64,000 nucleotides of DNA from positions 186,001 to 250,000 of the forward strand of contig NZ_CP034726.1 in the NCBI RefSeq assembly GCF_004359375.1, given 5' to 3'. Positions 8,900 through 15,426 of this stretch are shown piece by piece; positions within the stretch are counted from its first letter, which is position 1; the number at the start of each line of letters is the position of its first letter. Position numbers and translations under genes: made by a program. The stretch is from Acetilactobacillus jinshanensis. GTDB taxonomy: Bacteria; Bacillota; Bacilli; Lactobacillales; Lactobacillaceae. The notes below the pieces were generated by a model, which did not search any database, was not told where the DNA came from, and saw nothing but the letters and a program-made list of their open reading frames with translations.

Positions 8900-9739
8900 A
8901 TGATCAAGATCGTTACCGATGTTTCCGCTTTGATTCCAAAAGCGAAAGCAAAGAAATATAACATTACGATTGTTCCCTTAACCGTTACGATCGGGGATAA
9001 GACCTATCAAGATCCAATCAGTATTAATGGAAAACAGTTAATCGACTTTATGAATACCCATAAAAAGCCGTTTCCAAAAACTAGTCAGCCGTCAGTTGGC
9101 TTGTTCTTAGACGCTTATAATAAATTGACGGCCGATGGCAATCAGGTTCTCTCAATTCAGATGACTAAGTTATTGAGTGGAACCGTTGATGCCGCCCGTG
9201 AAGCAGCCCGTTTATGCAAGGGTAAAGTTACGGTGATTGATTCTCAGTACATTGATCAGAGTATGGGCCACATGGTCTTAGTTGCCGCTAAGATGGCTCA
9301 ATCTGGTAAGTACACCATGGATCAGATCCTTGATAAGTTAAACAAAGTTCGAGATAAAAGTGAATTATATATTGGTGCTAGTACGTTAGATAACCTGGTT
9401 AAGGGTGGCCGAATCAGTCGAGCCACCGGCTTCTTAACCCATTTATTAAATTTACACGTTGTCTTTACGTTAAGCGATAAGGACTTGCATTTAGATATTA
9501 AAGGCCGGGGCAAGAAGACCTTCTATCGTTGGTTCAAGCGCTTTATTAAGCATATTAAAGGTACTGATTTATCATTTATCGGCATTAGTTATACTGGCAG
9601 TACCGTCTTTCCAAAGTTCTGTGCAGATCACTTACATGAGATGTATCCTGATTTACCGATCAGTTTTCTTTATACATCCGCAATCGTTTCTAACCATACC
9701 GGTAATAATGCCTTTGCCGTCATGATCTGTAAGAAATAA
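8900..9739 (+). CDS. DegV family fatty-acid-binding protein
   Basis: A 279-aa DegV (EDD-fold) protein. The family binds a fatty acid and feeds the FakA kinase system for incorporation of exogenous fatty acids. Seen here: IVTDVSALIPK at the N-terminus, the TSQPSVGLF motif that contacts the ligand carboxylate, and the usual length of about 280 aa. The ATG at 8900 has GAAAGG about 10 bases upstream; an upstream in-frame TTG has no SD. The last base of its stop codon abuts the stop of the convergent channel gene, leaving no room for a separate terminator between them. Confidence 0.9.
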   Translation: MIKIVTDVSALIPKAKAKKYNITIVPLTVTIGDKTYQDPISINGKQLIDFMNTHKKPFPKTSQPSVGLFLDAYNKLTADGNQVLSIQMTKLLSGTVDAAREAARLCKGKVTVIDSQYIDQSMGHMVLVAAKMAQSGKYTMDQILDKLNKVRDKSELYIGASTLDNLVKGGRISRATGFLTHLLNLHVVFTLSDKDLHLDIKGRGKKTFYRWFKRFIKHIKGTDLSFIGISYTGSTVFPKFCADHLHEMYPDLPISFLYTSAIVSNHTGNNAFAVMICKK

Positions 9740-10438
9740 CTAAATCAATAGTTTAATGATCATAACTAATCCGCAACCAACAATCGGGCCCATCAATGGG
9801 ACAATAGCGTAATTCCATTGGGCATAATCATGACTGATTAGAAAAGAAAAATACTCCCTAGGTACTAAATCTCTGGTTGGATTAAAGGCCGCTCCGGTAA
9901 TGGGTGCGACGATTGTAATTAATATAAACATCACGATTGATGACCAGGTTACGTTAACCCACCAGGGTAAGTTAGCTAACGGTAATAATTGGGCGTTGAT
10001 GGTGATTAATGCCGTTCCACCAGCTTCCCAAAAGAAGTTGTACCAGTTGTGGTTAAAACGCCTGGGGACCGTTGCGAAGAAGTTTAGGTTTAACGGTAGT
10101 GTAATCAGCCAGTGTTTCCAGATCCGATGAACGGTGGCGCTTGCTAACCAGGTCGCTAAGATTTGAACCATAATTTCACCAATCACGACTGACCACGTAA
10201 TTTGCTGGTTGAGGCCCTGTGCAATCGAAAAGAGCGGATTGAAATTCGCGGTATTCCAAATTCCGGTCCCAATCATGGATGCAATCCAAATACTAATGCC
10301 CCAATAAAAGCCGGTTAAATAACGACTTTGGCCGTTGGGGTACAAAAAGTAGTTGATAATGACACTGATCCCAAGACCAAGCGTCATCATGATGTATGTC
10401 CCGACGAATTCTCCAGTAACGGCAGGCGTATTGATCAT
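9740..10438 (-). CDS. MIP/aquaporin-family channel with altered NPA boxes
   Basis: A 232-aa six-helix membrane protein of the major intrinsic protein family. The second half carries GAAFNPTRDLVPR, corresponding to the glycerol-facilitator NPARDxGPR block, and the first half has ANFNPLFS where NPA is expected. Both signature boxes are therefore modified (NPL and NPT), so selectivity cannot be assumed. The start at 10438 aligns the N-terminus (VTGEFVGTYIMM) with other family members. A TTG 15 codons upstream lies inside a terminator hairpin and is unlikely. The SD is poor. It is convergent with and abutting degV. Confidence 0.75.
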   Translation of the reverse strand: MINTPAVTGEFVGTYIMMTLGLGISVIINYFLYPNGQSRYLTGFYWGISIWIASMIGTGIWNTANFNPLFSIAQGLNQQITWSVVIGEIMVQILATWLASATVHRIWKHWLITLPLNLNFFATVPRRFNHNWYNFFWEAGGTALITINAQLLPLANLPWWVNVTWSSIVMFILITIVAPITGAAFNPTRDLVPREYFSFLISHDYAQWNYAIVPLMGPIVGCGLVMIIKLLI

Positions 10439-10471
10439 GCTTTCTAATAAGATAAATTCGTAATAGATACT

Positions 10472-10510
10472 AAAAAGAGACAATTCTTAATTCAAGAATT
10501 GTCTCTTTTA
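10472..10510 (-). terminator. Terminator after the small gene at 10530-10880
   Basis: A 16-bp near-perfect inverted repeat (AAAAGAGACAATTCTT and its complement) with T runs on both sides. It lies between the stop of the 116-aa gene and the channel gene. Confidence 0.85.
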
Positions 10511-10529
10511 ATTTATTTCGTTGATTAAT

Positions 10530-10880
10530 TTAAGCTAACTTCCACTTATTAAGGTCCTTAGCGTGTGAACCTAAGTAAGCAATTGCCTGATGAATAATAA
10601 AGTTAACCTTGGGTTCAGCGGCCTTACCGTCTAATTCGTACATGTCACTGACGTAACCCTGGGCGATTTCAACAAACTTATGGATACGGCCGAAGCCTTG
10701 ATCCTTAAATAATTTGTCTAGACCCTTAAGGTTACCTTTACAAGCCTTATAAATGGTTTGGGTTAAATCAGGTCTTGAGCCTAAGACTTGTTCACCATAG
10801 GTAACGATGAAGTTATCAATATCGATAATTGCTTTTTTGTCTTCTTTTTTTTCGTAACGTTTTTTAAACAATGTGTTCAC
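10530..10880 (-). CDS. Small helical hypothetical protein
   Basis: A 116-aa soluble protein, highly charged at the N-terminus and predicted to be a small helical bundle. Size and helical character resemble bacteriocin immunity proteins of lactic acid bacteria, but no diagnostic motif is visible and no bacteriocin gene is nearby. The ATG follows a GAGGTG SD. A gene of similar size lies just upstream in the same orientation (10943-11305). Function is unknown. Confidence 0.65.
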   Translation of the reverse strand: MNTLFKKRYEKKEDKKAIIDIDNFIVTYGEQVLGSRPDLTQTIYKACKGNLKGLDKLFKDQGFGRIHKFVEIAQGYVSDMYELDGKAAEPKVNFIIHQAIAYLGSHAKDLNKWKLA

Positions 10881-10942
10881 CTCGTAGAAACGAACTAACT
10901 ACTCTAATTTTAGCTGAAATCAGCTTTGATTAAAAGTGAAAA

Positions 10943-11302
10943 TCAGTGGCGACTAGTTTGGTAGTTATGCCCATTATTGATTTTGATGTGACGAGCCTTG
11001 AATTTATGGTGATGATTATCGATCTTGAAGTGGCGCATCTTGCCCTGAAAAGCGTGTCCACTCATCCGGATAGTGATCCATTGTCGCATGATCTTATACA
11101 TGCGTTGAGCCGATTTAATTCGGTCAGGGATACCTTCCTTTTTGGCAACGGGTAAGACGTTGTCGTGGATCTGAAACATCAGCTTTTCATGGTACTGCAA
11201 CAACGGTTTAGTTAACGGTGCATTACGATACTTATTAAAAAGTTCTTCGATAAAACGCATCGCGTCTTTTGAATTCTTGGGTTGATAAAAGCGATTTTTC
11301 AT
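10943..11302 (-). CDS. Small basic hypothetical protein with His-rich tail
   Basis: A 119-122-aa soluble protein. The N-terminal 90 residues look helical (DAMRFIEELFNKYRNAPLT); the C-terminal 30 are rich in His, Lys and Asn (DNHHHKFKARHIKINNGH). I do not recognise it. AGAGATG precedes the in-frame ATGs at 11311 and 11302; the second is better spaced. It is encoded just left of the Fst-like toxin locus, on the opposite strand. An immunity-protein relation is possible from size alone but is not supported by a motif. Confidence 0.6.
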   Translation of the reverse strand: MKNRFYQPKNSKDAMRFIEELFNKYRNAPLTKPLLQYHEKLMFQIHDNVLPVAKKEGIPDRIKSAQRMYKIMRQWITIRMSGHAFQGKMRHFKIDNHHHKFKARHIKINNGHNYQTSRH

Positions 11303-11328
11303 AGGATTCATCTCTTTAGTCTAAATTA

Positions 11329-11357
11329 AAGACATACTTAATAAATTTTGATATACT
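11329..11357 (+). promoter_or_regulatory. Promoter of the toxin mRNA (RNA I)
   Basis: -35 AAGACA at 11329-11334, a 17-base spacer and -10 TATACT at 11352-11357. This places the transcript start near 11364, about 30 bases before the toxin ATG. Confidence 0.65.
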
Positions 11358-11389
11358 TTTGCTTGTCATCTCAAATATAAGGAGGTGGC

Positions 11390-11408
11390 AATAATGACTT
11401 CATTTCTG
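11390..11408 (+). repeat. Direct repeat copy 1, over the toxin start codon
   Basis: AATAATGACTTCATTTCTG includes the toxin ATG and is identical to 11581-11599. In par-type loci such repeats let the antisense RNA pair with the toxin mRNA although the two are transcribed apart. Confidence 0.85.
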
Positions 11409-11492
11409 CTGACGGTGCTGTCTGGCGTGGTGACCTACTTAATAACACACTGGATAAATCACCGCTTTTTTAAGCACCATAATAATTCATAG
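11394..11492 (+). CDS. Fst/Lpt-like type I toxin, 32-aa membrane peptide
   Basis: A 32-codon ORF encoding a peptide with one hydrophobic stretch (FLLTVLSGVVTYLI, residues 4-17) followed by a basic, His-rich tail (INHRFFKHH). This is the form of Fst-family toxins, which insert into the membrane from inside. The SD is very strong (AAGGAGGTGG, 11379-11388). A terminator follows directly. Nineteen bases covering the start codon (11390-11408) are repeated exactly at 11581-11599, inside a predicted convergent antisense RNA. That layout matches the enterococcal par locus. Toxicity is inferred; the peptide could instead be another small membrane peptide. Confidence 0.72.
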   Translation: MTSFLLTVLSGVVTYLITHWINHRFFKHHNNS

Positions 11493-11500
11493 TGTGCTTT

Positions 11501-11532
11501 AGCGTGAGTAAATATTACTCACGCTTTTTTTT
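11501..11532 (+). terminator. Terminator of the toxin mRNA
   Basis: Stem AGCGTGAGTA paired with TACTCACGCT, a 5-base loop and T8, 9 bases after the toxin stop. The predicted RNA I is about 170 nt. Confidence 0.9.
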
Positions 11533-11537
11533 ATGTA

Positions 11538-11604
11538 CAAAAATAACTTGTTACCGACCTACTGGTAACAAGTTATTTTAAATAATGACTTCATTTCTGT
11601 CTTC
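11538..11604 (-). ncRNA. Predicted antisense regulator RNA (RNA II) of the Fst-like locus
   Basis: A promoter on the minus strand at 11612-11640 points into this segment. The RNA would begin near 11604, carry the complement of the 19-base repeat, then fold into a terminator hairpin (11541-11579, AATAACTTGTTACC and complement) ending in a T run. The predicted length of about 65 nt is like RNA II of pAD1 par. It would mask the toxin start codon by pairing with copy 1 of the repeat. Predicted from sequence only. Confidence 0.65.
11581..11599 (+). repeat. Direct repeat copy 2, within the antisense RNA
   Basis: An exact 19-base copy of 11390-11408. It has no following ORF, which argues against a duplicated gene and for an RNA-pairing element. 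Confidence 0.85.
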
Positions 11605-11611
11605 AATTTAA

Positions 11612-11640
11612 ATAATACTTTATAAGTAATTATTCGTCAA
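11612..11640 (-). promoter_or_regulatory. Promoter of the antisense RNA
   Basis: On the minus strand, -35 TTGACG at 11635-11640, a 17-base spacer and -10 TATTAT at 11612-11617. This is a near-consensus sigma-A promoter, stronger than that of the toxin mRNA, as expected for a short-lived antitoxin RNA. Confidence 0.75.
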
Positions 11641-11646
11641 TAATTA

Positions 11647-12990
11647 TTAATCTTTAATAGTTACTTTCTTCTTATTCAGTTTTTCAGGAATGTAGTTCAG
11701 CATTAAGTTCAATACCACAGCAACGATACTGGTAACGACGATTCCGTTATCCAAGATAATCTGTAATGACTGTGGTAAGAACTGGAAGAACTGTGGATAG
11801 GTGGTAACACCTAAGCCTAAACCGATTGATACGGCAACGATCAAGAGATCGTTATTATCCTTACTAAAGTCAACCTTCTGGAGGACCCGGATTCCTTGAA
11901 CCCCAATGACACCGAACATTGGTACCATGGCACCACCCAGGACACATTTTGGAATGATTAGGAATAGTGCCGCAATCTTAGGCAAGAAGCCTAATACCAG
12001 TAAGAAACCAGCCGCATAGTAAATTGGTCGACGGGTCTTAATTCCGGATAACTGAACAACACCCACGTTTTCGGAGAACGTTGAGTATGGGAAGGTATTA
12101 AAAATCCCACCAAGGATGGCGGCTAGACCTTCGGAACGGTAACCTCGGCCTAAGTCTTTACTGTGAATCGGTCGACCGACGATATCACCTAGGGCGAAAA
12201 AGACTCCGGTGGATTCAATCATGGCCGTAATGGCAACCAAAATAATGGTTAACGAACTGGACCACTGAAAATGGGGCATCGCGATGAAGAACGGTCGCGG
12301 GATGCGAAACCAGTTGGCTTTAGCAATAGCACTAAGTGAAACCATTCCTTCAACCGCCGCAATTCCGGTCCCGGCAATCATCCCAATCAAAATCGAAATA
12401 CACCGCAGAAAACCGTGCGCAAAAACGTTGATCAATACGATGATCATCATCGTAATGAAACCAATGATTAAATCTTTGGGACTACCAAATGATGCAGCAT
12501 TAGAACTGCCACCGCCCCAATCTTGAACAGCGGTTGGGACGATTGAGAAACCAATGATGGTGATTAATGAACCGGTGACAACCGGCGGGAAAAATTTTCT
12601 GATTTTAGAGAATAATCCTGAAATCAGAAAGACAAATAGCCCGGCAACAATGATTGATCCATACATGACGCTAAGGCCAAAGCTTTTACCAATCGTTTCT
12701 AATGGTGTAATGTATTGAACACCACAACCGAGGACAACTGGGAGTCCAATCCCGGTAATAAAGGTTCGCTTTAACTGCAATAACGTAGCGACCCCACACA
12801 TGAAGATATCGGTGGAGATCAATAACGTCATCTGACCAGCACTTAACCGTAAGAAAGTTCCGATGATTAATGCTGTGATGACATCACCGGAATACATCGT
12901 TAACAGATGCTGCAGGCCCAGAATCGCAGCTTGACCTTGCGGAACCTGTTTTAATCCTGCTTCATCATTAATTTGATGATGTTTAAACAT
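11647..12990 (-). CDS. Nucleobase:cation symporter-2 family permease (xanthine/uracil permease), guanine-riboswitch controlled
   Basis: A 447-aa membrane transporter of the NCS2 (xanthine/uracil permease) family with about 12-14 membrane segments. The family pattern around NVGVVQLSGIKTRR (Q at the substrate site) and the earlier AMIESTGVFFALGD block are present. A purine aptamer with a guanine-type J3/1 (GACUAU) lies in its 5' leader, which favours xanthine/guanine over uracil. The ATG at 12990 is chosen because AGGAGG at 13004-13009 precedes it (13 bases); an upstream in-frame start falls inside the riboswitch platform. PbuX-like function is inferred. Confidence 0.9.
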   Translation of the reverse strand: MFKHHQINDEAGLKQVPQGQAAILGLQHLLTMYSGDVITALIIGTFLRLSAGQMTLLISTDIFMCGVATLLQLKRTFITGIGLPVVLGCGVQYITPLETIGKSFGLSVMYGSIIVAGLFVFLISGLFSKIRKFFPPVVTGSLITIIGFSIVPTAVQDWGGGSSNAASFGSPKDLIIGFITMMIIVLINVFAHGFLRCISILIGMIAGTGIAAVEGMVSLSAIAKANWFRIPRPFFIAMPHFQWSSSLTIILVAITAMIESTGVFFALGDIVGRPIHSKDLGRGYRSEGLAAILGGIFNTFPYSTFSENVGVVQLSGIKTRRPIYYAAGFLLVLGFLPKIAALFLIIPKCVLGGAMVPMFGVIGVQGIRVLQKVDFSKDNNDLLIVAVSIGLGLGVTTYPQFFQFLPQSLQIILDNGIVVTSIVAVVLNLMLNYIPEKLNKKKVTIKD

Positions 12991-13003
12991 AATAACAAAA
13001 AAT

Positions 13004-13139
13004 CCTCCTGACAATTGTGATTGCTGAGGAGGTGAGAAAAGTAAAGGTGGCGTTGATGACAACGGCCTTAATGCTTATAGTCCGAACTTTACGGGTTCGG
13101 GTAGACACTAACCAACCTCATCTTGGTATTATATAGGCA
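13004..13139 (-). promoter_or_regulatory. Purine (guanine-class) riboswitch with Shine-Dalgarno-sequestering hairpin
   Basis: The aptamer on the minus strand is 13139 to 13072. P1 pairs TGCCTATA with TATAAGCA (one mismatch), P2 has loop GATGAGG, J2/3 is TGTCTACC, the P3 loop contains CCGTAAA and J3/1 is GACTAT. These are the diagnostic purine-riboswitch elements; the C in GACTAT predicts guanine-type recognition. Downstream is a GGCcGTTG/CAACGCC hairpin, then CCTCCT (13027-13032) able to pair with the SD AGGAGG (13004-13009), with an inner CAAT/ATTG stem. No T-run terminator is seen, so control is probably translational. Confidence 0.85.
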
Positions 13140-13282
13140 ATCACATTAAGTTAACTAAATTTTAACATTAGTTGAAAATTCTAACAATGACGATAAGTTA
13201 ATTTTCGGTTACAATGGTACTCAGTACCTTAATCTTGTAAGTAATCGAGATATAATCCAGACATTAGAAAGGGCGATCGGCC

Positions 13283-14449
13283 GTGATTGAAAAAGATTTA
13301 GCCGTGGCCAAACGCCGAAAATCGTTAATTAACGTTTATCAGAAAACGTCCGAAGTCTTTTACACCGGATACGTCTACGTCTTAGGCAACGACGGGGTAG
13401 TAATCAGAACGTTTAATGAGTATGGGATGGCCGACGGGATGGTCTTCCTGAATTTTGGCGACATTTATCACGTCGAATTCTACAGTAATGATTTGACCGC
13501 GATGGGCGTTCGAATCCGGGTAGCACAATTAAACGGTCTACTCGAATATACTCGCCAGACGCCAATGAAATTACTCGAAAATCAGGATTTGACTAAACAG
13601 ATCCTGGGCCGGTCGTTCGTTGAAGTTCAGGAAGTAATGCTTGAATTAACGGACCGCGCCCATTACATTGAAGGTTTCGTTGAAAAGATCGGTAAGAACC
13701 AGATTAGTTTTATGGCCATTAATAAGTTTCATTTTGAACGTCGTGAAAAGATGACGATTTCGTATGACAAAATCGAAGTTATCGAATTTCAGGGTAAAGA
13801 ATTAACGTTACTCAGTAAGTCCAAATCATTGTTAATGGGTAAATCGATTCCGACGGTCAGTCAGTCTGCGCCAGAAGCAATTATGAAGGGCCTAAAGAAG
13901 TCCTATCAAGATCATCAGTTGATCGAAGTTGAATCGGTTCAGGATCAGAACTACTTCTACGTTGGCTGGGTCGTTGCCATTAATTCTAAGGACGTCATGA
14001 TGAAGGTCATTGATATGTCCGGTCAGTTTGGTGGTTACGTCTTGATGCGACTAGATAGCCCTTGCTATCTCGCTCAACAGAGTGATTACTTACGGATCAT
14101 TAATCACTTTGTCGAAGTTAACCGTAAGGCCAAGAACTTAGTCCAACCGGTTTTAAATGATGATCGAGTCTTTGATCCAACTGAAGATATGGCACCAGCA
14201 TTATTACGGCAGGCGTTAGTAATGCACCGCTTGGTTCGAATCAGGACCAAAGGTGAAGCCCATAGTGAAATGGGTTATCCGAGTCAACTTCGTCAGGGCG
14301 TTTTATTATTCAGACCCGTTAACGAAAGTCAGACGGGCTTGTCGGTTGCCCACGAAATCAGTTTAAATGATTTACAGGAGATTGCCTTTGATTATTTAGG
14401 CACCTACTTGGTTAAAAAGCAACTCGATGTTCAAAGCTGGAAAAAATAA
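13283..14449 (+). CDS. Hypothetical protein with four tandem beta-barrel-like repeats
   Basis: A 388-aa soluble protein of unknown family. Four segments (about residues 15-70, 113-174, 213-271 and 316-376) share one pattern: a polar lead-in, G-[YFW]-V-x-x-I, a stretch of beta strands, then a terminal L-x-D-I-x-x-I-x-F-x-G-x-L. This suggests four copies of a small SH3/PRC/Sm-like barrel. No signal peptide or membrane segment. The GTG start has GAAAGGG upstream. It is monocistronic with a strong terminator. A role in nucleic-acid or polysaccharide binding is possible by fold type only. Confidence 0.75.
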   Translation: MIEKDLAVAKRRKSLINVYQKTSEVFYTGYVYVLGNDGVVIRTFNEYGMADGMVFLNFGDIYHVEFYSNDLTAMGVRIRVAQLNGLLEYTRQTPMKLLENQDLTKQILGRSFVEVQEVMLELTDRAHYIEGFVEKIGKNQISFMAINKFHFERREKMTISYDKIEVIEFQGKELTLLSKSKSLLMGKSIPTVSQSAPEAIMKGLKKSYQDHQLIEVESVQDQNYFYVGWVVAINSKDVMMKVIDMSGQFGGYVLMRLDSPCYLAQQSDYLRIINHFVEVNRKAKNLVQPVLNDDRVFDPTEDMAPALLRQALVMHRLVRIRTKGEAHSEMGYPSQLRQGVLLFRPVNESQTGLSVAHEISLNDLQEIAFDYLGTYLVKKQLDVQSWKK

Positions 14450-14464
14450 TTAGTTAGAGTAAAC

Positions 14465-14504
14465 AAAAAGAGCTTGATCTTTTTATGAGATCAAGCTCTT
14501 TTTT
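14465..14504. terminator. Bidirectional terminator
   Basis: Stem AAAAAGAGCTTGATC paired with GATCAAGCTCTTTTTT between convergent genes at 13283-14449 and 14529-14717. Confidence 0.9.
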
Positions 14505-14528
14505 GAGTCTTAATTAAATAATTTCAAA

Positions 14529-14717
14529 TTAGTTATTGTTAATGAAGAATTGTTCAATCATTGTCTTTTCTTCATTAGTTGGGAGCTTTTGCATGGACTT
14601 GATGCCATGTAAACGTTCGACACTTAAATGAAGGTTAAAGGCTAACTGGGTATCAGTCATGCCATTATGCTTTTTTTCGTAATCAATAATTTCTTTTGCA
14701 ATCTTACTAAATGCCAT
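14529..14717 (-). CDS. Small HTH-like protein, 62 aa
   Basis: A 62-aa soluble protein. The segment TDTQLAFNLHLSVERLHGIK looks like a helix-turn-helix (compare Xre-type QLA-xxLxVSxxxIxxI). Similar stand-alone 60-aa proteins are common and uncharacterised in lactobacilli. The ATG is preceded by AGGAGG (spacing 6-7). It is single-gene between a terminator and the ECF operon. DNA binding is a guess from the HTH-like segment. Confidence 0.7.
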   Translation of the reverse strand: MAFSKIAKEIIDYEKKHNGMTDTQLAFNLHLSVERLHGIKSMQKLPTNEEKTMIEQFFINNN

Positions 14718-14784
14718 ATTGCAATCCTCCTGATGAAATCGATGTGTCTGAACATATTATAACTTAATTTATTAATAATGACCA

Positions 14785-15426
14785 TTAGATAAAAATTAAG
14801 AGTTGAATAATTATGAAGAGTCCAATGGATTTAAACCAGTCACTAGGGTGAATTGGGTACTGATAATAATGCGTTCGGGGCGCATCTTCCACGAAGCCGT
14901 GCGACTTCATGGCGTTGGCTAATTGGTCGGCCCATTGAATTGAGGCCAAGATGGCTTTGAAATAAAGGGTCGGTGAGATCCAGGTTAGGTGAACGCCACG
15001 CATTTCAGCAGCGACCTTGATAACTTTGACCTGATAAACAATTTGCGGAATTAAGTTTAAAGCGCTTAAGATCCCGAACGCAAACTTGGCTGGTAAATGA
15101 CAGTTTTCTTCTAACGCGTTGGTCATCTCGAGGGCTGTCGTATTAATTACTAAGTCAGCACCAATCAAAATATAAGCGTAGATACGGGTTGCTAGGATCA
15201 CACCATAATTAAGTCCGGCACCATACATGATTTGCGTGATGGCTACTCCAACTGCCGGGATAACCGGTACCAACATTAAGTACAAGAGGACTTTCCAATG
15301 AATATGCCTGATGAACAGGTAGATTAAGCTCGCGATGATCAGACCGACGTTGAGGCTTAAGCTTGGCGTAAACGATAGTTCGATTCCGAGTAATAGGGAT
15401 ATGCCTAATTTCATAACGGCGTTCAT
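14785..15426 (-). CDS. ECF transporter T component (EcfT-like, YkoC type)
   Basis: A 213-aa integral membrane protein with about five segments. It links the vitamin-binding S subunit to the ATPases. The family Ala-Arg-Gly coupling motif is seen as AAEMRGVHL in the C-terminal half. It is the last gene of a three-gene operon, with an ATGA overlap to the ATPase gene. Together with the TPP riboswitch upstream this is a YkoEDC-type thiamine/hydroxymethylpyrimidine importer. Confidence 0.88.
   Translation of the reverse strand: MNAVMKLGISLLLGIELSFTPSLSLNVGLIIASLIYLFIRHIHWKVLLYLMLVPVIPAVGVAITQIMYGAGLNYGVILATRIYAYILIGADLVINTTALEMTNALEENCHLPAKFAFGILSALNLIPQIVYQVKVIKVAAEMRGVHLTWISPTLYFKAILASIQWADQLANAMKSHGFVEDAPRTHYYQYPIHPSDWFKSIGLFIIIQLLIFI

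Noticed and set aside
10439-10483. TTG start extending the channel protein by 15 residues
   Set aside because: It lies inside the terminator hairpin of the upstream gene and the added residues do not fit the family N-terminus.
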